This document shows positions 33,151-43,300 of a DNA stretch of 64,000 nucleotides, one piece after another. The notes beneath the pieces were generated by a model. That model searched no databases. It was given only the letters and a program-made list of their open reading frames with translations, and was not told the origin of the DNA. The DNA is taken from NCBI GenBank assembly GCA_963663675.1, contig OY760498.1:2046001-2110000 (forward strand), written 5' to 3'. The position numbers and the translations under genes were made by a program. Origin of the DNA: CAINVV01 sp963663675. Its GTDB lineage: Bacteria > Bacteroidota > Bacteroidia > Bacteroidales > Prolixibacteraceae. The number at the start of each line of letters is the position of its first letter. Position 1 is the stretch's first letter.

Positions 33151-34482
33151 TTATTTTTTCCCGGAAGCACCCCAGAAATATTTGACCTGGCCGTTACAGA
33201 AAGAGACGATAAAAGCATCTGGAAAGCGCTTGGTTACTGCGGATAAATTCGCTTTTGTCTTCTCAAATGACTCTGTTTCAAAGCAGAAATATTTGTATTT
33301 GCCATTTTTAACTACCTCTCTAACTGGCTTCAATCCATCAAAAATCTTAGAGTCGGTATCAATTCTCTTGCTGAAAAGACCTATCTGGACTGCATAAATT
33401 GTATTATTCTCAACTGATTTAATCTCATTGACTTTGTTTTCTGTCGTTTTGTTATCGATTTTTTTGCCCTTATCGGTTATATTTCCGGTTGATTTTATCC
33501 CGACTGGTTTTTCATTGATTCTTCCCGATATTTCAGAATTTTCGGAATTTGATTCAGTAGAAGTTGCCTTGTTCTTTTGCGATGCAGTATCAGGATTTAC
33601 GGAAGCAGGAGATGATGGTGCCGGTTCCGGACGTTTGTCAGCTGTTTTTGTTTCGCGGACCTTAGGCTCAGGCCTCTGGGCTTTCGCGTCAATTCTGTTT
33701 AAGTAGTTAGACAATGATTCATAGATAGATTTGCTTATTTCGCTCCTGCCTTCATCTGTTAAAAGGAAGCTGTTCTCTTTTCTATTGCTTAAATATCCGG
33801 TTTCAATTAAAACGCTGGGCATTGCAGTCTCCCTTAAAACAAGGAATCCGGCCTGTCTTACATCACGGTCATTTCTTTGTGCCTTGGTTTTAAAATTGGA
33901 CTGCAGGATGGAAGCAAACCTGAGACTTTGATCCAGGTGGGTATCCTGTATTAACTCAAACATAATATATGATTCGGAAAGATTGGGGTTAAAGCCCTCA
34001 TAACGAGTTGAGTAATCATCTTCCAGAAGGATTACACTGTTCTCTTTTTTGGCTACATCAAGATTGTCCTCTGTTCTGTGCAAACCAAGAACATAGGTCT
34101 CTGTTCCGTAAATTTCCGGGCTTTTGCAATAATTTGCATGAATGGAAATAAAAAGATCTGCATTAATTTTGTTGGCTATCTGCGCTCTGTCCATCAGGGG
34201 TATATAGTAATCCCCATCCCTGGTATAGACAATTTTAACATTTTTCTGATTGTTCTTAATGAGTGTACCAAGTTTTAGGGCTATGTCCAGCACGACATTC
34301 TTTTCTTTTGCCTTTCCCACTACAGTACCGGGATCCTTACCTCCATGACCAGGGTCAATTACGATTGTTGTAACAGGTTGAGCATCTTTTTGCTTACCAA
34401 AGGCAAAAACATTGAAACTTGATAAAACTATCAAAAGGCCAAACAATTTGATTCTAAAAAGACTCTTTTCAATGACTGCCAT
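33151..34482 (-). CDS. N-acetylmuramoyl-L-alanine amidase with C-terminal SPOR-like domain
   Basis: A 443-residue secreted amidase that cuts the glycan-peptide bond of peptidoglycan. A signal-like N-terminus (~1-30) is followed by an Amidase_3 domain (~35-245) with zinc-site motifs IVIDPGHGGKDPG, the Glu of GKAKEKNVVLDIALKL, ISIHANYCKSPEIYGTETYVLG and the late catalytic Glu in SVLIETGYLSNRKEN. Residues ~250-350 are a Pro/Ser/Thr/Lys linker. The end (IYAVQIGLFSKRIDTDSKIFDGLKPVREVVKNGKYKYF) resembles a SPOR domain that targets denuded glycan at the septum. Transcribed divergently from lptD. Confidence 0.93.
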   Translation of the reverse strand: MAVIEKSLFRIKLFGLLIVLSSFNVFAFGKQKDAQPVTTIVIDPGHGGKDPGTVVGKAKEKNVVLDIALKLGTLIKNNQKNVKIVYTRDGDYYIPLMDRAQIANKINADLFISIHANYCKSPEIYGTETYVLGLHRTEDNLDVAKKENSVILLEDDYSTRYEGFNPNLSESYIMFELIQDTHLDQSLRFASILQSNFKTKAQRNDRDVRQAGFLVLRETAMPSVLIETGYLSNRKENSFLLTDEGRSEISKSIYESLSNYLNRIDAKAQRPEPKVRETKTADKRPEPAPSSPASVNPDTASQKNKATSTESNSENSEISGRINEKPVGIKSTGNITDKGKKIDNKTTENKVNEIKSVENNTIYAVQIGLFSKRIDTDSKIFDGLKPVREVVKNGKYKYFCFETESFEKTKANLSAVTKRFPDAFIVSFCNGQVKYFWGASGKK

Positions 34483-34523
34483 TTGTTCTGGTATAGATAT
34501 GGTTGTACTATTGCAAACCTTTA

Positions 34524-34553
34524 CAAAAATAGAAGTTTAAATTATTTATCAAT
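34524..34553 (-). promoter_or_regulatory. Promoter for the amidase gene (ATTG-N18-TATTTTTG)
   Basis: On the minus strand the -7 box TATTTTTG (34524-34531) has ATTG (34550-34553), one mismatch from TTTG, 18 bases upstream. Predicted leader is about 35 nt. It lies back-to-back with the lptD promoter. Confidence 0.45.
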
Positions 34554-34580
34554 GAGCCCTTTTAGTCCGGTACTATTTTT

Positions 34581-34588
34581 TACTTTTG
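34581..34588 (+). promoter_or_regulatory. Bacteroidota-type -7 box (TACTTTTG) for lptD
   Basis: TACTTTTG fits TAnnTTTG and predicts a start near 34595, about 49 nt before the TTG start of lptD. No good -33 element. Confidence 0.35.
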
Positions 34589-34643
34589 CTAATCAGGCCG
34601 GAGTAAAAAAATCAGGATTAAAAAACGGCCTAATTCTCTAGAT

Positions 34644-37325
34644 TTGGGCACGATACGAATATTTAAATATACTTTTTTACTGATTTTGTTTTGGCAATCT
34701 TTTGTTTTTGCTCAGGAACCGGTTCAAAACAGAAACAGTGAGAACAGGCAGGCAAAATCTGGCTTAGACTTGTCTAAACAAATCAAAAAATCCGCAAAGG
34801 ACTCATTAGCAGCTTTAAAGAAGGACACAATCGCATTGGATACCCTTCACCTTAAGAATGTTGGAAGCGACTTTGATGCTGAGGTACAATATAAGGCAGA
34901 TGGAAAAATCAGCATCAACAACACCAGCAACAAGATTTACATGTTTAAGAATGCCCAGGTTAAGTACAAGGATATTGAACTTAAAGCTGACTATATTGAG
35001 TTAAACAGGGACAGCAACCTTATTTATGCAACCGGGAAACCTGATTCTACAGGTACAATTGCGGGTAAGCCTGTATTCAAGCAAGGGGAGCAGGAGTTTG
35101 AAGCGGATGAAATCAGATACAACTATCTTACAAAGAAAGGTATAGTGTATGGTGTGGTAACAGAACAGGAAGGCGGATACATACACAGTGGAAAAACCAA
35201 GCTGGTGAATGATTCCACCTACAATCTGAAAGATGGCAAATATACCACCTGTGATGCAGAGCACCCGCATTTTTATCTCCAGATGACAAAAGCCAAGGTT
35301 CTTTCAAACAAAAAGATTGTAACCGGGCCGGCATACCTCGTGGTGGAAGATATGCCAATTTATTTCTTGTTCATTCCGTTTGGGTTTTTCCCGAACTCCC
35401 CCAAATATTCTTCCGGCTTCTTGATGCCGACTTATGGTGACGAAGTCAACCGTGGCTTCTTTTTGCGTGACCTTGGTTATTACTGGGCCGCCAACGATTA
35501 TTTTGACCTCGCTTTGCGCGGCGATATATTCTCAAAAGGATCAAGGGGTCTTAAGTTACATACCAATTATCGTCTCCGTTACAAATTCAGCGGAGGTTTT
35601 GATTTTAACTATTATAAGAATGTATTTGGGGAACAGGGATTGCCCGATTACAAAATACAGAACGATTATGCCATAACCTGGAACCATTCGATGGATTCAA
35701 AAGCAAGTCCCAATCAGACTTTCAGCGCAAGTGTAAACTTCTCCACAAGTCAGTATGACCAGAACAATGCCTATTCTACACAAAATTACCTGACAAATAC
35801 GAAGCAATCCAGCGTCTCTTATACCAAACGCTGGGAAAACACACCCTTTACCATGTCGGCCAACTTCCGGCACTCTCAAAATAGCCGTGATACAACTATC
35901 AGCCTCACGTTGCCGCAGATGACTTTTAATGTCAACCGCTTATATCCATTCAAATCCAAAAATTCCGGAGGGAAAGAAAGATGGTATCAAAAGATTGGTA
36001 TGAGCTATAATTTTGACATGCAAAATTCGATCAACACAAAAGAATATGATTTATTTAATTCAAGCCTGACCAAGGACTGGCAGAATGGAATAAGACAAAG
36101 CATCCCGGTGAATACCTCCTTTAAAGCTCTGAAATTTATAACAGTCAGTCCATCATTTAATTACAATGAGAGATGGTACTCTCAGCAGATCAGGAAGGCA
36201 TATAACCCTGAGAAGAAAATTGTTGAAGTGACGGATACCCTCTATGGTTTTACCAGGGATTATGACTTTGCAATCAGCGTTGGTGCTTCTACAAAAGTTT
36301 ACGGTAATTTTATGCCAAGAAATCCAAAATCTAAAATCAAGGGCATCAGGCATTTGATGACCCCAAGCGTGAGTTTCAGCATGCAGCCGGATTTCAGTAA
36401 GCCTGGTTATAAAATGTATGGAGACGTTGAATACTTTGATGAAAAGGGAACTCCTGTATCTTTGAGGTATCCTTATCATGAGGGAGGAATTTATGGTACT
36501 GCCAGTCAGGGGCGCTCAGGTTCCATCGGCTTTAATCTTAACAATACGTTAGAAATGAAGATGCTGAATACCGACGATAGCTTATCCAAAGAGAAATACA
36601 AAAAAATCAAGTTACTTGATCAGTTGTCTCTTGCAACTTCATATAATCTTGCTGCTGATTCACTTAACCTGTCGAATTTTAACCTGTCTGCGAGAACAAA
36701 GGTAAAAGATATTGATGTAAACATGGGTGCCATCATGGATCCGTATGCTTTTGAAAACGGACACCTGATCAATGTTTACGAGTGGGACAGGAATAAAAAA
36801 TTAGCCAGGCTGACGAGCGCGAACTTGTCGTTCGGGTATAGCTTCAAGTCAAAAGAGAAAAAAGACGATTCAAAAAAGCCTGTTCAGCTTGGTCCGGATG
36901 GTAAGCCAATTGAAAAATCTGAAGATCAGAAAGTTATTGACAACGCGAGAAAGAATTATCCGGACATTCCTGAGTATGCTGATTTCCGGATGCCATGGGA
37001 TTTTCGTTTTGATTATACTTTCAGATACAATCACCCTGATCCGAAAGCCGCACCAACTATTAACCAGACTGTTGAATTTAGCGGCAATGTCAGCTTAACG
37101 AAAGGCTGGCAGATCGGAGCCTCTTCCGGTCTGGATATACAGAAAATGGAGGTTTCCTTTACCCAGTTTAACATTTTCAGAGACATGCACTGTTTCCAGA
37201 TGTCTATCAACGTAGTGCCTTTTGGATACAGACAAAGCTACAGTTTTACCTTACGTGCCACAGCGGCAATGCTTCAGGATTTAAAACTGAACAAACAGGA
37301 TAGCTTCTATGATAAGCAGCGATAA
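34644..37325 (+). CDS. lptD: Putative LPS assembly protein LptD (Bacteroidota type)
   Basis: An 893-residue outer-membrane protein that inserts lipopolysaccharide into the outer leaflet. The start is TTG at 34644, supported by the signal peptide it opens (IFKYTFLLILFWQSFVFAQ) and by the next in-frame ATG being nearly 100 codons on. Residues ~75-220 form the OstA/LptA-like beta-jellyroll (VQYKADGKISINNTSNKIYMFKNAQVKYKDIELKADYIELNRDSNLIYATG). The rest is a beta-barrel with many aromatic-rich strands (YSSGFLMPTYGDEVNRGFFLRDLGYYWAANDYFDLALRGD). Weak conservation outside Proteobacteria makes the name putative. Divergent from the amidase gene. Confidence 0.88.
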   Translation: MGTIRIFKYTFLLILFWQSFVFAQEPVQNRNSENRQAKSGLDLSKQIKKSAKDSLAALKKDTIALDTLHLKNVGSDFDAEVQYKADGKISINNTSNKIYMFKNAQVKYKDIELKADYIELNRDSNLIYATGKPDSTGTIAGKPVFKQGEQEFEADEIRYNYLTKKGIVYGVVTEQEGGYIHSGKTKLVNDSTYNLKDGKYTTCDAEHPHFYLQMTKAKVLSNKKIVTGPAYLVVEDMPIYFLFIPFGFFPNSPKYSSGFLMPTYGDEVNRGFFLRDLGYYWAANDYFDLALRGDIFSKGSRGLKLHTNYRLRYKFSGGFDFNYYKNVFGEQGLPDYKIQNDYAITWNHSMDSKASPNQTFSASVNFSTSQYDQNNAYSTQNYLTNTKQSSVSYTKRWENTPFTMSANFRHSQNSRDTTISLTLPQMTFNVNRLYPFKSKNSGGKERWYQKIGMSYNFDMQNSINTKEYDLFNSSLTKDWQNGIRQSIPVNTSFKALKFITVSPSFNYNERWYSQQIRKAYNPEKKIVEVTDTLYGFTRDYDFAISVGASTKVYGNFMPRNPKSKIKGIRHLMTPSVSFSMQPDFSKPGYKMYGDVEYFDEKGTPVSLRYPYHEGGIYGTASQGRSGSIGFNLNNTLEMKMLNTDDSLSKEKYKKIKLLDQLSLATSYNLAADSLNLSNFNLSARTKVKDIDVNMGAIMDPYAFENGHLINVYEWDRNKKLARLTSANLSFGYSFKSKEKKDDSKKPVQLGPDGKPIEKSEDQKVIDNARKNYPDIPEYADFRMPWDFRFDYTFRYNHPDPKAAPTINQTVEFSGNVSLTKGWQIGASSGLDIQKMEVSFTQFNIFRDMHCFQMSINVVPFGYRQSYSFTLRATAAMLQDLKLNKQDSFYDKQR

Positions 37326-37359
37326 TTGGAGATAAAACCCAGTTTAGCTCTATGATTCT

Positions 37360-37907
37360 TTAAAGGAACAGTTCGCACCATTCATTGAAGCGGGTTAGGT
37401 TCTGTTCTCCGAACCTGGAAACTGATTTTCTGACATCCTGCAGAGACTTTGCTTTCCGGATATCACCACTCTTGGAGTAAAATTTATCGGCAAATGCAAT
37501 GATTTGTTCTTCTACTGTTTCAGGCAATAAGTCTCTTTGGGGTAGTGGTAATTTTTTCTCAATGATTTCTTCTTTGATATTCCAACCCCCGTATGCCTTT
37601 CACAAACAAGTCCATGTTCGGGAAAACCAAGCGAAGTAAGCAGCTCACAGCCAAGATAGCCATGAGCCAGGTAGGGATAGTCGCCAAAACAATAAAGGTT
37701 TGGTGCGTTCGTCATAAAAATGCCGATATCATGAGTCAATGCTGCTTCCTCAATAAAATTCAGATCCGGATTTAATTCAGGATGGTTGATGGCAATATTC
37801 AACGCTTTGTCGGCTACTGCCCGGCTATGGCCATAAAGAATATGGTAAGCCTTTGATTTTGGCTTATAATATTTTGAAATTAAAACAATTGGATCTAAGG
37901 TACTCAT
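37360..37907 (-). pseudogene. HD-domain hydrolase with one-base frameshift
   Basis: Read from the ATG at 37907 (MSTLDPIVLISKYY) the frame gives an HD protein with His 27, His 59-Asp 60 (ALTHDIG), His 82 and His 105 (CERHTGVGIS), then runs into a non-homologous tail and stops at 37512. One frame over, the sequence resumes a coherent ending (KEEIIEKKLPLPQRDLLPET, IIAFADKFYSKSGDIRKAKS, and a final NEWCELFL) to the stop at 37360-37362. The join is near 37574-37577, where AAA would be AAAA in the intact form; restoring one base gives 182 residues. The HD core is intact, so the shortened protein might still fold. It may be a true mutation or a sequencing error. Such hydrolases usually act on phosphate esters. 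Confidence 0.85.
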
Positions 37908-38141
37908 GATCGGTTGAAGGAGATTTGTGATAGAATCTGCACTCAAAGATGCTAAATAAAACAAAAGAATTTATATATTGGTTTTTCAGGCATGCAAATT
38001 GTTTAGATTGTCGGTTAATCACTATTTTTAGGCCTTAATTAAATAAATTCCACGATTATGGAAATGGCTTAAGTTGAGATCATCTTTAAATGATGTTACT
38101 TATACTGATTCCACAAGACTGTTAAGACAAATTACTGGCGG

Positions 38142-40283
38142 ATGAATAAAGAAATATTGAAATCCTATCCCCGAAGATTCAGGTGCGGAATTGCCTCTCT
38201 GGAGAAAGGAAAAAACGATAAGGGTATCAGGCGTATAGAAAAAAGTATTGAATCCGGCTTTAAGCCTGGAATGATATTTCTTGATCTGTTTGCAAACAGT
38301 CACTCTGTTAAGGATGCTATTGAACAGTTTCAGTCTGATTACGAAAAGGATTTCGTTAAAGCATCACTTGAAATAGGTATTAAGTATTTTGAGGGCATTG
38401 ACAGGGTGCAGTCCTACACTGATTCAGTAAAGTTTTTCCTGGAATCAGCCAGGGCAGGCGGAATTGAGGCTTGCAATTATATTGGAAGCATGCGGGAAAA
38501 AGGTGACGGCCTGCCGCTGGATATGAACAAGGCATTTGAATGGTATGAAAGAGGCGCTGAACGCGGGGATAAAGCTGCAAAATACAACTACGGACGTTTG
38601 CTTTATTCAGGTGAAGGCGGGTATAAAGACTCCAATGAGGCAGTTGATTACTGGTATGCTTCTGCTAAGGAAGGATATCTGCCTGCTGTCTATAAGGTTG
38701 GAGAGATATTCGAATTGGGTCTGACGGTTCCGGTAAGGTTGGAGAAGGCATATGCATGGTATTTAAAAGCGGCAAATGAGGGATACGAACCTGCCTTTCA
38801 AAAGGTTGGCCTTTTTCTCTATGAAGGAAAGGGAGTTGAAAAAGACATTCAGCAGAGCCTTGAATGGCTTTCCAAAATTGAGGGGACGGTAACTTCTGAT
38901 GTTGCACTCAGATTGGGCAAGATTTATTTGATGGGTATTGATGCCGAAAAGGACCTGGACAAGGCAAAATCTTTCCTTGAACAGGCTGTACAGGCCGATT
39001 ACAGTGAAGCCATTTACCTGATGGCCAAATTTAAGGAAGAAACCAACCAGGAAGACTACCTTGAATTGTACCAGAAGGCTGCTGACAGGGGATTTTCTGA
39101 GGCACAGGAGGCTTTGGCAACCTATTATCTCAGGCAATCAGACTATTATGGCGTAGATATGCTGAAAAAGGCCGCCTCCAACGGTAGTGCCGAGGCAATG
39201 CTCCAAATAGCCAAAAGGTATGAAACGGGGGAAGGAGTGGAGAAAAACCTTAAGATGGCAGTTGATAATTATCGCAAAGCTGCGGAAAAGGGCAATCTTG
39301 AAGCTCAGTATCAGTATGCAAGCATTTGCCTGGCAGGGGAATGGATTGAACGGGATAAATACTCCGCAGGTGATTATTTTAAAAAGGCCGCCGAAGCAGG
39401 ACATCCAAGAGCCTGTTATATTTTAGGACTCCTTCATGAGAAGGGGGAGACCTATTGGTCTGACAAGGACAAAGCTTTTGAATGGTATTTAAAAGCGGCG
39501 GAAAAGGGTGTGCCGGGTGCCATGTTTAAAACCGCCGTTTACCTTGAAAATGGTGTGAAAGTTGAAAAGGATATGAGTGAAGCCCTGAGATGGTACAGGC
39601 AGTCTTCTGCGGCAGGTTATGCAAAAGCGGCTTTCAATCTTGCAGTTTTGTTTGAAACCGGACAGGGTTGTGAGCAAGATCCCCAAAAGTCTGTTGAACA
39701 GTATGAAGTTGCTGCCAATGCCGGAATTGCGGAAGCTATGAACAACCTCGGTAATGTTTACCACCAGGGGAAGGGAATAAAAGTGGATCTTCAGGAGGCC
39801 TTCAAATGGTATACCAGGGCTGATGAATCAGGTTTCATGCTAGGTTCCTACAATTTAGGCGTCATGTGGTACTTTGGTGAAACCGGGGAGAAGAACTTTC
39901 AAAAGGCATATTTCTATTTCAAAAAAGCGGCAGATAAAAATTACGCGCAGGCACAATATAACCTGGCGGGAATGTTGTATTATGGTGAAGGTACTGAGGA
40001 AAATAAATCTGCAGCCATGCAGCTCTTCCGTAAATCTGCCGAGAACGGTTTTGCTGCCTCGTGGATCAGTCTGGGTGAATTTTACACAACCGGGGAGGTC
40101 GTTGAAAAAGATATCGAGAAAGCGATTGAATATTTTAACCTCGCTTCAGATCATGGATTGGGAGAAGCTGATTACCTGCTTTCCAAAATATACGAATCTG
40201 AGAAAGGATACCAGGATACGGCCAAATGTGAGCAGTATCTTGCCCGGTCGGTAGGCAGAGGATATAGTCTGGAGGACAAATAG
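38142..40283 (+). CDS. Sel1-like repeat (TPR-like) protein
   Basis: A 713-residue cytoplasmic protein built almost wholly of Sel1 repeats of ~36 residues, each close to A-(x)2-Y/N-x-G-x-x-Y-x-x-G-x-G-(V)-x-K-D-x-x-K-A-x-x-W-Y-x-K-A-A-E-x-G. About sixteen are visible from residue ~90 onward (for example EACNYIGSMREKGDGLPLDM, AKYNYGRLLYSGEG, AMNNLGNVYHQGKGIKVDL, AQYNLAGMLYYGEGTEE). The first ~80 residues are a different helical region. No signal peptide or catalytic domain is present, so it is a scaffold for protein contacts; the partner is unknown. It ends at a strong bidirectional terminator facing purL. Confidence 0.92.
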   Translation: MNKEILKSYPRRFRCGIASLEKGKNDKGIRRIEKSIESGFKPGMIFLDLFANSHSVKDAIEQFQSDYEKDFVKASLEIGIKYFEGIDRVQSYTDSVKFFLESARAGGIEACNYIGSMREKGDGLPLDMNKAFEWYERGAERGDKAAKYNYGRLLYSGEGGYKDSNEAVDYWYASAKEGYLPAVYKVGEIFELGLTVPVRLEKAYAWYLKAANEGYEPAFQKVGLFLYEGKGVEKDIQQSLEWLSKIEGTVTSDVALRLGKIYLMGIDAEKDLDKAKSFLEQAVQADYSEAIYLMAKFKEETNQEDYLELYQKAADRGFSEAQEALATYYLRQSDYYGVDMLKKAASNGSAEAMLQIAKRYETGEGVEKNLKMAVDNYRKAAEKGNLEAQYQYASICLAGEWIERDKYSAGDYFKKAAEAGHPRACYILGLLHEKGETYWSDKDKAFEWYLKAAEKGVPGAMFKTAVYLENGVKVEKDMSEALRWYRQSSAAGYAKAAFNLAVLFETGQGCEQDPQKSVEQYEVAANAGIAEAMNNLGNVYHQGKGIKVDLQEAFKWYTRADESGFMLGSYNLGVMWYFGETGEKNFQKAYFYFKKAADKNYAQAQYNLAGMLYYGEGTEENKSAAMQLFRKSAENGFAASWISLGEFYTTGEVVEKDIEKAIEYFNLASDHGLGEADYLLSKIYESEKGYQDTAKCEQYLARSVGRGYSLEDK

Positions 40284-40320
40284 AAAGAATCCCCGCAATT
40301 CAGCGTTACGGGGATTCTTT
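40284..40320. terminator. Bidirectional terminator between Sel1 gene and purL
   Basis: A perfect 12-bp stem: AAAGAATCCCCG (40284-40295) with CGGGGATTCTTT (40309-40320), loop of 13. The A/T ends supply a U-tract in both directions. Confidence 0.85.
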
Positions 40321-43300
40321 TATTGGTTCATTTCAATCCATTTTTTTGCATTCACAAACGCTTCAACCCAGGGCGTAATCTGATCATTCTTCCGGTCTGA
40401 AGGATAAACTCCCCACTGCCATGGATAAATGGCCCGTTCCAGGTGTGGCATCATGGCTAAATGACGTCCATCAGCAGAGCAGATCGCTGCAGTATTGTAA
40501 TCAGAACCATTTGGATTGCCGGGATAATTCTCAAAGGAATATTTTACCGGAATCAGGTACTGGCCCTCATTTTCAGGCATTGAAAATTTGCCCTCTCCGT
40601 GTGCAACCCAGACACCAAGCCTTTTTCCGGCAAGTGATTTGAGCATAACAGAGTCATTATCTTTGATATCTACATTTAAAAATGCAGATTCAAATTTATT
40701 AGACTCATTGTGAAGCATTTTAATTTTCTCTTTTTTCTCAGGATAAATCAGGTCAAGCGCCACCATCAGCTGACATCCATTGCAAATTCCAAGGCTTAAG
40801 GTGTCACTTCTTTTGTAGAATCTTTCTAAAGAAGCTTTTGCTCTTTCATTGTACTTAAATGCTCCTGCCCAACCAATGGCTGAACCCAGGACATCAGAGT
40901 TGGAGAAACCTCCCACAAAAACGATCATTCTGATATCTTCGAGCGTTTCGCGGCCTGCGATAAGGTCCGTCATGTGGACATCCTTGACATCGAAGCCGGC
41001 AAGATAAAGGCTCCAGGCCATTTCCCTGTCACCATTTACACCTTTTTCACGAATAATGGCAGCTTTGATTCCGGACGATTTACGTCGTTTTGGATAGATT
41101 GCCATGGAGGCATAATCGCCAGAGGATTGTCCGAAGTCAAAGGAAAGAGCATTTTTTTTATAGTTATTTAAACGACTCAATGCCAATTCTTTACCACATT
41201 GTTTCTGATCCAGGAGATATGAGGGTCTGAACCATTTTTCCCTTAAATCATTAATAGGGAAGATGTAATTCTCAGAATTATTCTTTAACCGGATTACTCT
41301 TTCGGCTGCCGGTTTCCCGATAGGGATGCAAGCCACTTTATTTTGACGAAGGCGTTCTTCAAACTTGACAGAATCATCTACCTGTACTACTACTCCAGGA
41401 TTCTCGCTGAACAGCACTTTTACATCATCTTTTTCTCCCAAAAGTGTTAAATCGATTTCCAGTCCTGCCTCATTGTTTGCAAAGCACAACTCTAATAGGC
41501 TGACTATCAGTCCTCCTGACGAGATGTCGTGACCACTGACCACCATGTCAGAATTTATGGCTTCCTGCAATGTTGCAAAGACATTTGCGAAATATAGCGG
41601 ATCTGTTACCCTGGGGGTTTCTTCTCCCAGGGCGGAAAGGACTTGTCCGAGAGAACTTCCGCCCAATGCCATCGGTGATTTTGAAAAATCAATGTAGTAT
41701 AATTTTTTAGTGGAATCATTCACTAAAACCGGTTCGACAATCTTTCTTAAGTCTGATACTTCACCGGAAGCTGATATAATGACAGTTCCGGGTGCGTAAA
41801 CAACTTCATCTTTGTATTTTTGGGTCATTGACAGGGAATCCTTTCCCGTTGGTATATTGATTCCAAGTGCACAGGCAAATTCTGAGGCAGCTTCAACTGC
41901 CTGATACAGACGGGCATTCTCTCCCTGGTTCTTTGCGGGCCACATCCAGTTGGCAGAAAGGGATACGCCTCTGAGGCCATGAGACAGGGGGGCCCAAACG
42001 ATATTGGTCAGCGCCTCTGCTATGGAAAGCACTGAGCCATACTCAGGGCTGATCAGACCTGCTGCAGGAGCATGTCCGAGTGAAGTAGCAATACCTTTTA
42101 GTCCCTGGTAATCAATGGCTACAGCGCCAAGGTTATTAAGTGGAAGCTGTAATTCTCCGGCACATTGTTGCTTGGCAATCTTCCCGGTTACAGAGCGGTC
42201 TACCTTGTTGGTCAGCCAGTCCTTGCATCCAACGGATTCGAGTTGAAGAATCTGTTCTAAATAATTAATTATTAACTCTTTAGAATATACTACATTTTTA
42301 TATTTTGCATCAGATGTCTGGTCTTCCAGCACTGTGCGGGGAGGTTTGCCAAACAGTGTGGCCAGTTCCATATCAATGGGACGGTCACCGTTCTTCCGGT
42401 TGACGAAAGTGAACCGATGGTCACCTGTTGTCTCACCGATCACATAAAACGGAGAGCGCTCACGTTCGGCAATCCGTTGGATCCATTCCAGATTTTCCTG
42501 GCCTGTTACAAAGCCCATGCGTTCCTGGGACTCATTGCCGACAATTTCTTTGGATGACAAGGTCGGGTCTCCAACAGGCAGACAATCCACAAATATTTTA
42601 CCGCCAGTCTCTTCAACCAGTTCCGAAAGGCAGTTCAGGTGTCCTCCGGCGCCATGGTCATGGATTGAAACAATAGGATTTTTACCGGATTCTGCCAATG
42701 CCCTGATGGTATTATAGGCTCTTTTTTGCATCTCAGGGTTGGCGCGCTGAACTGCATTCAATTCTATGTGGCTTTCAAATTCCCCCGTATCAACTGAGGA
42801 CACAGCACCGCCACCCATCCCGATGCGATAGTTGTCTCCTCCAAGCAAAACTACACTTTCGCCTGCTACCGGCTTGCCTTTCAGACTATCCTCCTTCCTT
42901 GCATAGCCGATACCGCCTGCCTGCATAATGACCTTATCATAGCCAAATTTCTTCTGATTTTCAGCATGTTCAAAGGTCAGAACCGATCCGTTGATCAGCG
43001 GCTGACCAAATTTGTTGCCAAAATCAGATGCACCGTTGGATGCCTTGATAAGCAGCTCTTCCGGATCGTGATACAGCCATTTCCTGGGCGCAATATTCTG
43101 CTCCCAGGGCCTGTTCTGCCCGTCATTTCTGGAATAGGAGGTCATATATACTGCCGTTCCTGCTATAGGATAGCTCCCTTTTCCTCCGGCCATGCGATCC
43201 CTGATCTCTCCCCCTGTTCCGGTGGCTGCACCGTTAAATGGTTCTACCGTTGTTGGAAAATTATGGGTTTCAGCTTTTAGTGAAAGAACAGTTTCGATAT

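Noticed and set aside
38142..40283. Repeats in the Sel1 gene as a CRISPR or tandem-repeat array
   Set aside because: They are degenerate protein-coding repeats of about 36 codons, not DNA direct repeats with spacers.
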